64,000 nucleotides of DNA from positions 2,677,001-2,741,000 of the forward strand of contig NZ_AP013294.1 of NCBI RefSeq assembly GCF_000829195.1, read 5' to 3'. Positions 7,535 to 16,145 of this stretch are shown one piece after another. Origin of the DNA: Bacillus sp. OxB-1. Its GTDB lineage: Bacteria; Bacillota; Bacilli; Bacillales_A; Planococcaceae. The notes below the pieces were generated by a model. The model did not search any database. It had not been told where the DNA came from and was given only the letters and a program-made list of their open reading frames with translations. The first letter of the stretch is position 1, and each line of letters begins with the position of its first letter. The position numbers were made by a program, and so were the translations under genes.

Positions 7535-10249
7535 TTAGTTTGCTTTCAATTTGTCGCGAAGAACCATTTGCAGGATTCCGCCGTGACGGTAGTAGTCGAT
7601 TTCCACTTCGGAGTCGAAACGTGCAAGAGCGTTGAACTCTGTCACTTTTCCGTCTGGGGAAGTCGCTGTCACTTTCAGGATGTCGCGTGGTTTGACGCCT
7701 TCCGCGATGTTGACGCTGATTGCCTCTTCGCCTGTCAGGCCAAGGGATTCTGCGTTTTCACCGTTCAAGAATTGAAGTGGAAGAACACCCATCATGACAA
7801 GGTTCGAACGGTGGATCCGCTCGTAGCTTTCCGCGATGACCGTTTTGATGCCAAGGAGGGATGTCCCTTTGGCAGCCCAGTCACGGGAAGAGCCCATGCC
7901 GTAATCTTTACCCGCGATAATCGCAAGACCTGTGCCGTCAGCTTGGTATTTCATCGCTGCGTCATAGATTGGCATGATTTCTTTTGTTGGCCAGTATGTT
8001 GTGAATCCGCCTTCCGTGCCTTTTGCAATCTGGTTACGGATCCGGATGTTCGCGAATGTACCGCGCATCATCACTTCGTGGTTACCACGGCGGGAACCGT
8101 ACGAGTTGAAGAAACGTGGCTCTACGCCGCGCTCGCGCAAGTAAATTCCAGCCGGTGTATCTTTACCGATTGCTCCAGCAGGAGAGATGTGGTCCGTTGT
8201 GATGGAATCGCCGAATTTACCGACAACCCGTAGACCAGCCAATGTTTGGATGTCGCCTGGTTCTTTCGAAAGGCCTTCGAAGAACGGCGGGTTTTGGATG
8301 TATGTCGAGTTTTCATCGAAATCATACAAGGCATCGTCTGTAGTTTCGATTGCATTCCATGCTTCGTTTTCTGTGAATACGCGCTCGTACTCTTTGCGGA
8401 ACAGATCAGGTGTGACAGTCGCTTTGACGACTTCCTGAACTTCTTCCGTAGATGGCCAGATGTCTTTGAAGTAGACATCGAATCCATCTTTGTCTTTGCC
8501 GATCGGATCTTTTTCGAAGTCGATATCGACTGTACCAGCAAGTGCATACGCAACGACAAGCGGCGGTGAAGCCAAGTAGTTCGCTTTCACAAGCGGGTGG
8601 ATCCGGCCTTCGAAGTTACGGTTACCGGAAAGGACAGAAGACATGAGCATATCGTTTGCGGAGATCGCTTTTTCGATTTCAGGAAGAAGCGGTCCGGAGT
8701 TCCCGATACATGTCGTACATCCGTATCCGACCGTATTGAATCCGATTTGGTCAAGGTATTGATCCAAACCTGAATCTTTCAAGTAGCCTGTAACGACTTT
8801 CGAACCTGGTGCGAGTGAAGTTTTCACGTATGCCGGTGGAGTCAAGCCTTTTTCCACCGCTTTTTTCGCTACCAGTCCCGCCCCTAACATGACGTATGGG
8901 TTGGACGTGTTCGTACAAGACGTAATCGCTGCAATCGCAAGGTCACCTGTCTTGATGTCCACTTTGCGGCCGTCTTCGAATTCGACCGTCGATGTTTTTT
9001 CAAGCTCTTTCGGAGAGAATCCAAAACCTTGGTTCCCTTCAGGAGCAACGACCGCTTCGTTGAACGCGCGCTTCATCTCTGTAAGTGGAATCAAATCTTG
9101 TGGACGTTTTGGTCCCGCAAGGTTTGCGACGATTTCAGAAAGGTCGATTTCGACAACATCCGTATACGTCGGCTCTACATTTTCAGGTGTGAAGAACATG
9201 TCGTTTTCAATCAAATATTGTTTGACGACTTGGATATGGTCTTCGTCACGGCCTGTTAGGCGCATATAATCAAGCGACTCTTCGTCAACCGGGAAGAATC
9301 CGCAAGTTGCACCGTACTCCGGCGCCATGTTGGCGATTGTTGCACGGTCTGCAAGAGGAAGTTTCGATACGCCAGGTCCGAAGAACTCGACGAATTTGCC
9401 GACAACGCCTTTTGCACGGAGCGTTTGTGTCACTTTCAATGCCAAGTCTGTTGCAGTTGTTCCGTTCGGAAGCTCACCGACAAGTTTGACGCCGATTACT
9501 TCCGGGATCGGGAAGTATGAAGGTTGGCCAAGCATTCCGGCTTCCGCTTCGATACCGCCGACGCCCCATCCGAGAACACCGATGCCGTTGATCATCGTCG
9601 TGTGGGAGTCCGTACCGACAAGTGTATCCGGGTATGTTTCGAACGTGCCGTCTTCGTTTTCGATCGCGTGTACGACGTTTGCCAAGTACTCTAAGTTAAC
9701 TTGGTGAACGATACCTGTTGCTGGAGGAACTGCACGATAGTTATCGTACGCTTTCTGCGCCCAGCTTAGGAATTGATAACGTTCCGCGTTACGTTCGAAC
9801 TCGAGTTCCATGTTGACGCGAAGCGCATCTGGGGAACCGTAGCGGTCTACTTGCACCGAGTGGTCGATGACAAGGTCAACCGGAATTTCCGGGTTGATTT
9901 TGTCAGGGTTTCCGCCCATTTCCGCCATTGCGGAGCGAAGGGATGCCAAGTCTACGACAACCGGAACGCCTGTGAAGTCTTGTAGGATGACACGGGATGG
10001 TTTGAATGGGACTTCCGCCTCTTTGTCTGCGTCTTTGCCCCATTTTGCCAAGTTTTCCACGTGATCGTCTTTGATGACATAGCCATCATGTTGACGCAAT
10101 ACGGATTCAAGTAACACTTTAATCGAATAAGGTAGTTTGGAGATGTTCGCAATGCCTGCTTCTTCGATTGCTTTCAGACGGTAATAATTGTACGTTTTAC
10201 CGTTCAATTCAAACGATTGGCGGCTGTTGTGCAAATTGCTTTTTGCCAT
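7535..10249 (-). CDS. acnA: Aconitate hydratase AcnA/CitB
   Basis: This 904-residue enzyme interconverts citrate and isocitrate in the TCA cycle. The 4Fe-4S ligands are visible in [11 protein letters not shown] and [11 protein letters not shown]. The aconitase signature [12 protein letters not shown] and the C-terminal swivel domain with [14 protein letters not shown] are intact. The length matches the AcnA/IRP1 subfamily, whose apo form can bind RNA in B. subtilis. The ATG at 10249 follows AAAGGAGG at good spacing; 21 further in-frame codons upstream are leader sequence. It is monocistronic, with its own terminator and a long structured leader. The yneP-yneQ neighbourhood matches B. subtilis citB. 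Confidence 0.97.
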   Translation of the reverse strand: MAKSNLHNSRQSFELNGKTYNYYRLKAIEEAGIANISKLPYSIKVLLESVLRQHDGYVIKDDHVENLAKWGKDADKEAEVPFKPSRVILQDFTGVPVVVDLASLRSAMAEMGGNPDKINPEIPVDLVIDHSVQVDRYGSPDALRVNMELEFERNAERYQFLSWAQKAYDNYRAVPPATGIVHQVNLEYLANVVHAIENEDGTFETYPDTLVGTDSHTTMINGIGVLGWGVGGIEAEAGMLGQPSYFPIPEVIGVKLVGELPNGTTATDLALKVTQTLRAKGVVGKFVEFFGPGVSKLPLADRATIANMAPEYGATCGFFPVDEESLDYMRLTGRDEDHIQVVKQYLIENDMFFTPENVEPTYTDVVEIDLSEIVANLAGPKRPQDLIPLTEMKRAFNEAVVAPEGNQGFGFSPKELEKTSTVEFEDGRKVDIKTGDLAIAAITSCTNTSNPYVMLGAGLVAKKAVEKGLTPPAYVKTSLAPGSKVVTGYLKDSGLDQYLDQIGFNTVGYGCTTCIGNSGPLLPEIEKAISANDMLMSSVLSGNRNFEGRIHPLVKANYLASPPLVVAYALAGTVDIDFEKDPIGKDKDGFDVYFKDIWPSTEEVQEVVKATVTPDLFRKEYERVFTENEAWNAIETTDDALYDFDENSTYIQNPPFFEGLSKEPGDIQTLAGLRVVGKFGDSITTDHISPAGAIGKDTPAGIYLRERGVEPRFFNSYGSRRGNHEVMMRGTFANIRIRNQIAKGTEGGFTTYWPTKEIMPIYDAAMKYQADGTGLAIIAGKDYGMGSSRDWAAKGTSLLGIKTVIAESYERIHRSNLVMMGVLPLQFLNGENAESLGLTGEEAISVNIAEGVKPRDILKVTATSPDGKVTEFNALARFDSEVEIDYYRHGGILQMVLRDKLKAN

Positions 10250-10288
10250 GGATGGTTTCCTCCTTTTGGTACTGAAAAGGCTACAAAC

Positions 10289-10359
10289 AGGCAGTTGCCT
10301 AACGCGGGACAATCCCGGGTTTGGACATGGCCAAACGGTGCGACATCTTACGAAATGTC
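10289..10359 (-). promoter_or_regulatory. Hairpin-rich 5' leader of acnA
   Basis: The transcript leader contains four hairpins in a row: GACAT/ATGTC (10359-10342), GTTTGG/CCAAAC (10336-10319, six pairs, six-base loop), CGGGA/TCCCG (10317-10305) and AGGCA/TGCCT (10300-10289). The last ends about 30 nt before the ribosome site. No T-run follows any of them, so this is not a simple terminator. It may be a regulatory RNA structure, perhaps a protein-binding site. Confidence 0.5.
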
Positions 10360-10419
10360 CACCTCAGCCGACCGCCGGATATAAATGAGCGTCTTTTCTC
10401 TACTCCATCATATAATAAC

Positions 10420-10442
10420 AATGTATATAAGTAAAATACATT
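10420..10442. promoter_or_regulatory. Candidate operator dyad upstream of acnA
   Basis: A perfect inverted repeat, AATGTAT-N9-ATACATT, lies in an AT-rich stretch about 170 bp before the aconitase start. B. subtilis citB is controlled by CcpC and CodY from this kind of position. The sequence does not match the CcpC consensus closely, so the binding protein is unknown. The core promoter could not be fixed with confidence. Confidence 0.35.
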
Positions 10443-10555
10443 ATATTTATAGTCTTTCATAAGTTATTGTGATGACTGCGATTCTTTCTATTTCGGCTGC
10501 AAAGGAAAGCCGGTTATGGCATGATAAAGGGGAAACTTGGAAAGGGGTGTTGAGG

Positions 10556-11101
10556 ATGAAGAAAGCATTGCTGGTCATTGATTACACGGTGGATTTTGTC
10601 GCGATGGACGGCGCCTTGACGTGCGGAGAGCCGGGCATTGCCCTGGAATCCTATATTACCGATTTGACCCGGACTTTTTTAGATGAAGGCCATTTCGTCG
10701 TCATGCCCGTCGATGTCCACGAATTGGAGGATCCGTATCATCCGGAGACGAAACTATTCCCTCCCCACAACATCAGAGGGACGGCGGGCAGGGATCTTTA
10801 CGGCTCCCTTCAGACACTGTACCACGAACGGAAAGAGGATATCCATTGGATGGACAAGACGCGGTACAGCGCCTTCGCGGGGACGGATCTGGATCTTCTG
10901 CTGCGCGCACGGGGCATAACGGAAATCCATCTGGTCGGGGTCTGTACGGATATTTGCATCCTCCATACTTCCGTGGATGCGTACAACCTTGGCTACGATA
11001 TCGTCATCCACGAACAGGGCGTGGCGAGCTTCGATCCAGCCGGGCATGAATGGGCGCTGCGCCATTTCCGAAATACGCTCGGAGCGACGGTGGTGGACTG
11101 A
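10556..11101 (+). CDS. pncA: Isochorismatase-fold hydrolase, nicotinamidase-type
   Basis: A 181-residue cysteine hydrolase. The acidic residue is in LLVIDYTVDFV, the lysine in MDKTRYSAF, and the nucleophile Cys in LVGVCTDICILHT; a cis-peptide turn precedes the Cys, as in the family. The opening closely resembles B. subtilis YueJ/PncA, which deamidates nicotinamide to nicotinate in NAD salvage. The ATG at 10556 follows AAAGGGGTG; the frame extends 29 codons further upstream without a ribosome site. It stands alone on the plus strand, divergent from aconitase. Nicotinamidase is favoured over another isochorismatase-like activity. Confidence 0.8.
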   Translation: MKKALLVIDYTVDFVAMDGALTCGEPGIALESYITDLTRTFLDEGHFVVMPVDVHELEDPYHPETKLFPPHNIRGTAGRDLYGSLQTLYHERKEDIHWMDKTRYSAFAGTDLDLLLRARGITEIHLVGVCTDICILHTSVDAYNLGYDIVIHEQGVASFDPAGHEWALRHFRNTLGATVVD

Positions 11102-11127
11102 AAAGGGATGGTGTTTGCCATTCCTTT

Positions 11128-11499
11128 TCATTTCACGGTCATTTTAACCGCGGATGCTTCTTCACTGCCGGATCCATCATTTCCAGGGCCGAATAAATTC
11201 AATACGACTACGCCGGCCAGGATGAGTACGATACCTATAATACTCGCCATATTAATTTTTTCATTCCAGATGAGTACCGAAATAATCGCAGTCGCCACAA
11301 CTCCGATTCCCGACCAAATGGCATAGGCGGCATTTAACGGAATGGTTTTCAAGGACAATGATAAAAAGAAAAAGCAACTAACGAAAGCTATGATTACCCC
11401 AAGTGTAGGGAAAAGTTTTGAAAATCCCTCAGATGCTTTCAATAAAGAAGAACCGATCAGTTCCAATATGATAGCGAGGGCTAAATATAAATAGGACAT
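11128..11499 (-). CDS. Small multidrug resistance (SMR) efflux protein
   Basis: A 123-residue, four-helix membrane protein of the EmrE/QacC/Ebr type. The membrane-embedded glutamate is in ALAIILELIGS (about residue 13), and helix 3 carries the AYAIWSGIGVVATA signature. SMR proteins work as dimers that exchange protons for cationic drugs, or guanidinium in the Gdx branch. The C-terminal tail after GPGNDGS is longer than usual and charged. The ATG at 11499 is favoured, 7 bp after AGGAGG. No partner SMR gene is adjacent. Confidence 0.88.
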   Translation of the reverse strand: MSYLYLALAIILELIGSSLLKASEGFSKLFPTLGVIIAFVSCFFFLSLSLKTIPLNAAYAIWSGIGVVATAIISVLIWNEKINMASIIGIVLILAGVVVLNLFGPGNDGSGSEEASAVKMTVK

Positions 11500-11593
11500 T
11501 GTCATTCCTCCTGGAAAATAGGTAGTAGCTCGCTCCCTTCGCCATTATACTATATTGCCCGGGCGGTTTTCCGGCACTCGGTTTATATAAAAG

Positions 11594-11766
11594 AACAAAA
11601 GCGCAGGGCGCTTGCTCAGAGGCGACAGGCATAAGACGAAGATGCGGCGTGGCGCTTTTTGCCACAGAGCAGCTTTGGCTTATGACCCCGAGCCTCTAGC
11701 GCCCGGAGCTGGACGTAAACAAACCTAATTTTGAAGGTTATCCACATGCCCGAATTTTATAATTTC
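11594..11766. repeat. Dispersed intergenic repeat, copy 1 (complete)
   Basis: A 173-bp element starting AACAAAAGCGCAGGGCGC and ending near CCCGAATTTTATAATTTCC. Its middle folds back on itself (GGGCGC...AGAGGC with GCCTCTAGCGCCC, and GGCATAAG with CTTATGACC). Two shorter copies lie at 14465 and 17285. It has no coding capacity and resembles the small palindromic elements common between Bacillales genes. Confidence 0.75.
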
Positions 11767-11778
11767 CTAAGTAATCAA

Positions 11779-11803
11779 AAAGAGTGGCGAGGGCCACTCT
11801 TTT
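11779..11803. terminator. Bidirectional intrinsic terminator
   Basis: The arms AAGAGTGGC and GCCACTCTT are flanked by A and T tracts, just downstream of the acidic protein gene at 11820. Confidence 0.8.
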
Positions 11804-11819
11804 CTGCTTGCAATCTACT

Positions 11820-12419
11820 TTATTCATACTTCTTCATCTCACTTAAATTCCCGGCGATCATTGCGAGGATCGTTTCGGCTTCTTCCTTGCCGAAGATGAA
11901 ATGCGACTCGTCTTCGAGCCATTCGCGATCCGGCGTTTCAATCCGGGTCATGCGGCGGAGGATGCCGTCCCCCGTCTCCTCGATGATGCCGAACTGGAGG
12001 GTCACTTCCACTTCCCCGGCGTCATGGAAAAGCAATTTTTCCGGTGCGGTCCAATCCACATGGACGGTCTCCAACAGCTCGTCGTCATCGTACTCCTCCT
12101 CGTCCTCATCCTCGAGGAATTCATGGAAACTTTCATGGATTTCCTCCACGATTTCTTCAATGTCCGGCAGAATCATCCGGGAAACTTGGCCCGCTTCCAA
12201 CTCGAACGTTTCGAGGTAAAATTCCTGGTTCAGCGGATCGAAGAACAAGGTGCAGAAATACTCCCGCACTTCGTCATCCGACTCCACAAAAAATTCGATT
12301 CTAGGATGCTTCGCCGCGCGGATGATAGCCATCTGACCCACTTCATCATATTGTTCGCAGATGGATTCCAGATGCTCCTGCAATTCCTCACAAACCCGGT
12401 CAAACCACTCCAAAGACAT
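11820..12419 (-). CDS. Acidic conserved hypothetical protein
   Basis: A 199-residue soluble protein with no family I recognise. It is strongly acidic, with a run of Glu/Asp near residues 101-114 (FLEDEDEEEYDDDE) between two predicted mixed alpha/beta halves. There is no signal peptide or membrane segment. The start follows AAGGAAGGGATGC, and a terminator lies just past the stop, so it is a stand-alone, regular gene. It is divergent from the stress-type GlsB gene, with the sigma-B-like promoter in between facing away from it. No function is proposed. Confidence 0.7.
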   Translation of the reverse strand: MSLEWFDRVCEELQEHLESICEQYDEVGQMAIIRAAKHPRIEFFVESDDEVREYFCTLFFDPLNQEFYLETFELEAGQVSRMILPDIEEIVEEIHESFHEFLEDEDEEEYDDDELLETVHVDWTAPEKLLFHDAGEVEVTLQFGIIEETGDGILRRMTRIETPDREWLEDESHFIFGKEEAETILAMIAGNLSEMKKYE

Positions 12420-12495
12420 ACAGCATCCCTTCCTTTCGGTTATTGCGATTTAGTATGCACAACTGCAAAAATTATGATTCACCGATGTCATTTAT

Positions 12496-12521
12496 GTTTG
12501 AGGTATTGAAAAAACGGATAT
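12496..12521 (+). promoter_or_regulatory. Sigma-B-type promoter for glsB-like gene
   Basis: GTTTGA (12496) and GGATAT (12516) are separated by 14 bp, each one base off the B. subtilis sigma-B consensus GTTTAA-N14-GGGTAT. The -10 box lies about 50 bp before the GlsB-like start codon. Confidence 0.65.
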
Positions 12522-12573
12522 TACAAATACTAAGACGCGATCATACTATATCATCAAGAAGGAGATGGAACAC

Positions 12574-12828
12574 ATGAGTTTTATTTGGTTTTTAATTATC
12601 GGTGGAGTCATTGGTTGGTTAGCTGGTTTGATTTTGGGGAAAGACATCCCGGGCGGCATCATCGGTAATATCATTGCTGGTATCGTCGGTGCATGGATCG
12701 GTGGAATGCTTCTAGGGGATTGGGGACCGAGAGTTTCCGATTTCTATATCGTCCCTGCGTTGATCGGTGCACTGGTCCTCGTGTTTATCGTAAGCTTCAT
12801 CATGAAATCCATGCGTCGCGCTTCATGA
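12574..12828 (+). CDS. GlsB/YeaQ/YmgE-family stress membrane protein
   Basis: An 84-residue protein of three hydrophobic segments with the glycine-rich signature of the transglycosylase-associated (YeaQ/GlsB) family: GGVIGWLAGLILGKD and GNIIAGIVGAWIGG. These are small inner-membrane proteins induced by general stress; their molecular role is unsettled. The ATG at 12574 is placed 9 bp after AAGGAG; an ATG at 12565 abuts that site and is unlikely. A sigma-B-like promoter upstream fits stress induction. A bidirectional terminator follows. Confidence 0.9.
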   Translation: MSFIWFLIIGGVIGWLAGLILGKDIPGGIIGNIIAGIVGAWIGGMLLGDWGPRVSDFYIVPALIGALVLVFIVSFIMKSMRRAS

Positions 12829-12845
12829 TGATGTGAAATGAAAAG

Positions 12846-12878
12846 AAAAACGCCGGTTCTCACTGAACCGGCGTTTTT
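12846..12878. terminator. Bidirectional intrinsic terminator
   Basis: AAAAACGCCGGTT and AACCGGCGTTTTT arms lie between the convergent glsB-like and lytic transglycosylase genes and serve both. Confidence 0.9.
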
Positions 12879-13549
12879 CATGATGTATTTTCCATTTCTT
12901 CTCGATACAACTCGAATTCTTCAAAGAACCATAGAACGTCTTCCACATATTTTTCACTATGATTGTATTGATAAATCGCTTGTTCGTACTTGCCGGAGGC
13001 CGCTCCGCTTTTGGAAAGGTAATTAGCGGCGCTGAAAACGGCGTCCTCGATATCATAGGGATCCGCGATGCCGTCGCCATTGGCATCGACACCGTAGCCC
13101 CCGTATTTTTTAATGATTTCCGGATCGGTCTTATCCTTCTCCGGAATTTCCCCCTTGCCGAGCCCCTTGCATCCCGGATAACTCCACCCGACGAATGTGC
13201 AGGGCATGAACTGCATATGCCCTTCAGCGCCGACTGGGGAAAGGAGTGGATCCATCGTCGAAAATCGGGTTTCGATCCGATGGTGCGCCGCAAGCAGCGT
13301 CCACGGAACGCCGTACGCCTCCCCCGCTTCTTGATAAATCGGGATATATTCTTCCGGAATGGTCGTCCCGGTATGACGGTCTTGGATATCGAGCAATGTT
13401 TGTGCTGATTTCTTAATGAATTCGGGATGTTTCAAACCTGTCCAAATGATGGTGGTCAATGTAAATACGGTGACTGCAATCGGGATCAGCAACACGATGA
13501 GCCATGCTTTCAGCTTCACCGAATTCCCTTTCTTTTTCCGTTTCTTCAT
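12878..13549 (-). CDS. Membrane-anchored lytic transglycosylase / lysozyme-like protein
   Basis: A 223-residue protein. It starts with a basic KKRKKKGNS tail, then one transmembrane helix (about residues 12-35), then an extracellular lysozyme-fold domain. LLAAHHRIETRFS carries the likely catalytic Glu, and SPVGAEGHMQFMP matches the substrate-cleft motif of SLT-type domains. The sequence DANGDGIADPYDIEDAV looks like an EF-hand-type metal loop of the kind found in this subgroup. It should cleave peptidoglycan near the membrane. It is followed 25 bp upstream on the same strand by sco, but the two functions are not obviously linked. Confidence 0.82.
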   Translation of the reverse strand: MKKRKKKGNSVKLKAWLIVLLIPIAVTVFTLTTIIWTGLKHPEFIKKSAQTLLDIQDRHTGTTIPEEYIPIYQEAGEAYGVPWTLLAAHHRIETRFSTMDPLLSPVGAEGHMQFMPCTFVGWSYPGCKGLGKGEIPEKDKTDPEIIKKYGGYGVDANGDGIADPYDIEDAVFSAANYLSKSGAASGKYEQAIYQYNHSEKYVEDVLWFFEEFELYREEMENTS

Positions 13550-13574
13550 TGAACCCCGCCTTTATTTCGTAAGC

Positions 13575-14168
13575 TTATGCGCCTTCTTTAATGAGCGCTT
13601 CGACGTCTTTTTCGATTTGGTCGAATGGGACTTCTTCAACTCCGCTATACAGTTTCACGACTTGCCCTTCCTGGTTCACTAAGGCAAATGTGGTGCCATG
13701 GAGCACCTGGTCGTCATCCGGGATATCGGCTACGACTGTCTTGAACGACTTCATCGCCAATGCTGCAATTTCCTCCATTGTATAGCCTGTCAGCATTTCC
13801 CATCGGCTTTCATCTTTCACATTGAATAATTCGAGATATTCCTGAAGCTTTTCCGGTGTGTCCACTTTCGGATCGACACTGAACGAGACGATTTTATAGT
13901 CCTCCACTCCAGCCTTCTCCAGATCTTCCTCGATTTTCGCCATATTCATCATCATTGGCGGACAAACGCTAGTGCAGTTCGTGAAAACGAATTGGGCGAG
14001 CCAGACGTGCCCTTTCAAATCATCCAGGGAAACTTTTTCCCCGTTCTGGTTCGTATATTCAAATGGAGGCACTTCATATTTATGATCCGCTTTGAACCCT
14101 CCTGGACCGGAACAAGCACTCACTAGTAACATGAGAATGAATAGAATTGGAAGTCTTATCTTTTTCAA
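13575..14168 (-). CDS. sco: Sco1/SenC-family copper chaperone lipoprotein
   Basis: A 197-residue lipoprotein with lipobox LVSAC (C19) and a thioredoxin-like fold. The copper ligands are CTSVC (C65, C69) and a distal His in LHGTTFAL (about H157), as in BsSco (YpmQ). Sco proteins deliver copper to, or reduce, the CuA site of cytochrome c oxidase. The start is taken as TTG at 14168, 8 bp after GGGGGAG, because the longer frame to 14252 would put 28 residues before the signal sequence. The qox oxidase in this window lacks CuA, so the client is presumably a caa3 oxidase elsewhere. Confidence 0.9.
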   Translation of the reverse strand: MKKIRLPILFILMLLVSACSGPGGFKADHKYEVPPFEYTNQNGEKVSLDDLKGHVWLAQFVFTNCTSVCPPMMMNMAKIEEDLEKAGVEDYKIVSFSVDPKVDTPEKLQEYLELFNVKDESRWEMLTGYTMEEIAALAMKSFKTVVADIPDDDQVLHGTTFALVNQEGQVVKLYSGVEEVPFDQIEKDVEALIKEGA

Positions 14169-14279
14169 TATACTGTCTCCCCCGCTATGTCTTGATGAAT
14201 TCATCATAGCGGAAGAAACAGCTTGAAACAAGCGAACCGCCATGAATTCCATGTCGGAACTACGACGAATTTGTGAAAT

Positions 14280-14408
14280 TTATTTCACCTTTAAGGTGAT
14301 CAGCGCATCGTGGATGGCCGTCAATTTCGACTCAAGACGGTGCAACAGGTAAAAGGATACGAAAATCGGAAATCCGATTTCCTGTATCAAATCCAACCAA
14401 GGTTCCAT
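14280..14408 (-). CDS. YvrJ-family small protein
   Basis: A 42-residue protein read directly from the minus strand: MEPWLDLIQEIGFPIFV, then SFYLLHRLESKL. It has one membrane helix followed by a short amphipathic tail, exactly the pattern of the YvrJ family. A GGGGGAGACAAG ribosome site precedes it. It lies downstream of DUF1659 and DUF2922 genes, its usual partners in Bacillales. The function of the trio is unknown. Confidence 0.85.
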   Translation of the reverse strand: MEPWLDLIQEIGFPIFVSFYLLHRLESKLTAIHDALITLKVK

Positions 14409-14464
14409 CTTGTCTCCCCCTTCGTCCATTTTTTACTGATTGGCGAAAAAAATCAATGGATCAT

Positions 14465-14549
14465 AACAAAAGCGCAGGGCGCCTCGAGCCTGGCCGTGAA
14501 CACGCCAACTCAGAAGCCTGTCCACGGGCCCGAATTCGATGATTTCCCC
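14465..14549. repeat. Dispersed intergenic repeat, copy 2 (internally deleted)
   Basis: It keeps the left end AACAAAAGCGCAGGGCGC and the right end (CTGGCCGTGAACA ... CCCGAATTCGATGATTTCC) of the element at 11594, but lacks the central fold-back. It lies between the YvrJ and DUF2922 genes. Confidence 0.7.
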
Positions 14550-14557
14550 AGCGATGA

Positions 14558-14594
14558 AAAACCGGCTCCCTGCAAATACTGGGAGGCCGGTTGA
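14558..14594. terminator. Hairpin terminator candidate after DUF2922
   Basis: AACCGGCTCCC pairs with GGGAGGCCGGTT across a short loop, just past the DUF2922 stop; an A-tract on the plus strand gives the T-run of the minus-strand transcript. Confidence 0.65.
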
Positions 14595-14599
14595 TCGGG

Positions 14600-14818
14600 T
14601 TATCCTTTCACTAGATCCGTGACAGTGCGTTCGACGATTCGGGCACTTCCCGCCGTTTCGAGCGGATAGCCGTCCACGAGGAAAGCACCTGATGCGATAA
14701 CCGTCTGCATCGCGGCCGTCACTTCCTGCGGCGTCAAATCTTCCCGCGGTTCATCCACGGGCAGCATCAATTTCTTGCCCATCGCCGTAGTGAAATTCAA
14801 TTGTAACGTTTTCGCCAT
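14600..14818 (-). CDS. DUF2922-family protein
   Basis: A 72-residue soluble protein matching the DUF2922 pattern: LQLNFTTAMGKKLMLPVDEPR, then TPQEVTAAMQTVIASGAF. The start at 14818 lies 8 bp after AAAGGAG; an upstream GTG is closer to the ribosome site and rejected. It sits between DUF1659 and YvrJ genes, forming the usual three-gene unit. The biochemical role is unknown. Confidence 0.88.
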   Translation of the reverse strand: MAKTLQLNFTTAMGKKLMLPVDEPREDLTPQEVTAAMQTVIASGAFLVDGYPLETAGSARIVERTVTDLVKG

Positions 14819-14837
14819 AATCTCCACTCCTTTTCAA

Positions 14838-15056
14838 TTAGTCGTATACCTCCGACGTTTCCACTTTCTCCGCCCCGATGAACGGCAGCGTGGAAAGGGA
14901 AGCCAGCTCGTTCAGTGCCGTGTACAAATTGTCCGCCGGGACGTTTTCCGCGATATGGCGGTACGATTTCGATTTACGGATCAACTTCCCTTCCTCCGTC
15001 ATGCCTCCATCGAAATGCACCCGTCCGATTGCACTTTTGAATTCGATTGTCGCCAT
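14838..15056 (-). CDS. DUF1659-family protein
   Basis: A 72-residue protein with the DUF1659 pattern (GRVHFDGGMTEEGKLIRKSKSY). The ATG at 15056 follows GGGAGGTGATCGC. It is first of the DUF1659-DUF2922-YvrJ unit, with 19 bp to the next gene. The function is unknown; conservation of the order suggests the products work together. Confidence 0.88.
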   Translation of the reverse strand: MATIEFKSAIGRVHFDGGMTEEGKLIRKSKSYRHIAENVPADNLYTALNELASLSTLPFIGAEKVETSEVYD

Positions 15057-15172
15057 GCGATCACCTCCCTTCACCCTCTAGATAGCGGGCTGCGGGAAAA
15101 AAGGATACATTCTTCGTGGATTTTTTTGAAAAAACTCTTATAATGGGGGTAGTATGGAAGAGGTGAAGTCTG

Positions 15173-15595
15173 TTGAACGATCTATTTATGTGGTTCATCC
15201 TGTTCTGGTGTATCGTGCTCGTCGGCTTATTCGGGATCGGCGGCTTTTTCATGTTTCGTAAATTTTTAAAAGTGTTCCCGAAAGCGGATGGCAAATCGAC
15301 GCTCGATTGGGAAGAATTTTACGTGAACAAATCGCTACACCTGTGGAATGACGAGGCGAAAGAGCTGCTGAACGAGCTCGTCAGCCCGGTCCCAGAGCTT
15401 TTCCGGGATGTCGCCAAGCAAAAGATAGCGTCCCGAATAGGTCAAATCGCCTTGGAAGATAAAGCGAGAACAATCGGATTCGATCATATTATCCGTGGTT
15501 ATATCATAGCTACACCCAAACGGGACCATAAATTCCTCCGCAAAAAATTGACATCGATGGAGATCGACTTGGCCCCGTACGAGCATTTATTCTAA
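15173..15595 (+). CDS. yneK: DUF2621 membrane protein (YneK-like)
   Basis: A 140-residue protein with an N-terminal transmembrane helix (MWFILFWCIVLVGLFGIGG) and a cytoplasmic domain ending KRDHKFLRKKL...APYEHLF, recognised as the YneK/DUF2621 family. TTG at 15173 lies 7 bp after AGAGGTG; ATG at 15188 is an alternative. A TATAAT box is at 15139-15144. In B. subtilis yneK follows ccdC; here the two genes are convergent and share a terminator, so the block has been rearranged. No molecular function is known. Confidence 0.82.
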   Translation: MNDLFMWFILFWCIVLVGLFGIGGFFMFRKFLKVFPKADGKSTLDWEEFYVNKSLHLWNDEAKELLNELVSPVPELFRDVAKQKIASRIGQIALEDKARTIGFDHIIRGYIIATPKRDHKFLRKKLTSMEIDLAPYEHLF

Positions 15596-15602
15596 AAGCT
15601 AA

Positions 15603-15640
15603 AAAGTGTCCTCGTCACTCTTTGACGGGGACACTTTTTT
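15603..15640. terminator. Bidirectional intrinsic terminator
   Basis: AAAGTGTCCTCGTCA and TGACGGGGACACTTT with flanking A and T tracts, between convergent yneK and ccdC. Confidence 0.9.
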
Positions 15641-16145
15641 CTTGATTGATTTTCCTGTATTTCACCAGCATGCCGATCCGCCACGGGATAATCATGGCGA
15701 AGGCGAGAATCCAGAACATCCCGCCGAGCTCCCCGACATCGATGGAACTGCTCAACACCAGTTTTGCGATGAGCCGGAGTACGAGAAGGCCGCCGAGGAT
15801 GAGCAGGAACGCCTTGGACCTTTTCACATAGATGGCCCCCGTTATAATCTCGAAATGGGTCGTCCGGATCAAGAGCGTCGAGAACAGCAAGCCGACGACG
15901 ATCGCCTCCACCACTTGCATGGACGGCACCCGGAATTCTTCGAATAAAAACATGAGTGCTCCCGTAGACATGAATAACGGAGGCAAAATGATCCGTTTCG
16001 GGGAAATCGGCTTTTTGGCCGCTTTGGCGCGGACGAAAAAAGCGAACGTCCCCATGACGAGGAACAGGACAGTGGAGCCGACGATCAAGTAGACGGGCGG
16101 AATTTCATTGAACACGAAATCGATGAGTTCCTGTAATTTAAGCAT
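15615..16145 (-). CDS. ccdC: CcdC-family membrane protein (DUF1453)
   Basis: A 176-residue membrane protein with about five hydrophobic segments, matching CcdC/YneJ (PPVYLIVGSTVLF near the start; LPPLFMSTGALMFLFEEFR in the middle). The start is ATG at 16145, 8 bp inside the thioredoxin gene, not the longer frame to 16343, which is a shadow of that gene. It shares an operon with ccdA and the thioredoxin gene. In B. subtilis ccdC lies in the ccdA cluster but is not essential for cytochrome c maturation, so its role remains open. Confidence 0.88.
   Translation of the reverse strand: MLKLQELIDFVFNEIPPVYLIVGSTVLFLVMGTFAFFVRAKAAKKPISPKRIILPPLFMSTGALMFLFEEFRVPSMQVVEAIVVGLLFSTLLIRTTHFEIITGAIYVKRSKAFLLILGGLLVLRLIAKLVLSSSIDVGELGGMFWILAFAMIIPWRIGMLVKYRKINQEKSVPVKE

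Noticed and set aside
6886..7635. Two long plus-strand frames (249 and 382 codons) across the repeat array and the 3' end of aconitase
   Set aside because: They arise from repeat periods divisible by three and low stop density; there is no ribosome site, and the larger frame runs far into the aconitase gene on the opposite strand.
10469..10555. Longer N-terminus for the nicotinamidase-type hydrolase
   Set aside because: The added 29 residues have no ribosome site and do not occur in the family; the ATG at 10556 has AAAGGGGTG at good spacing.
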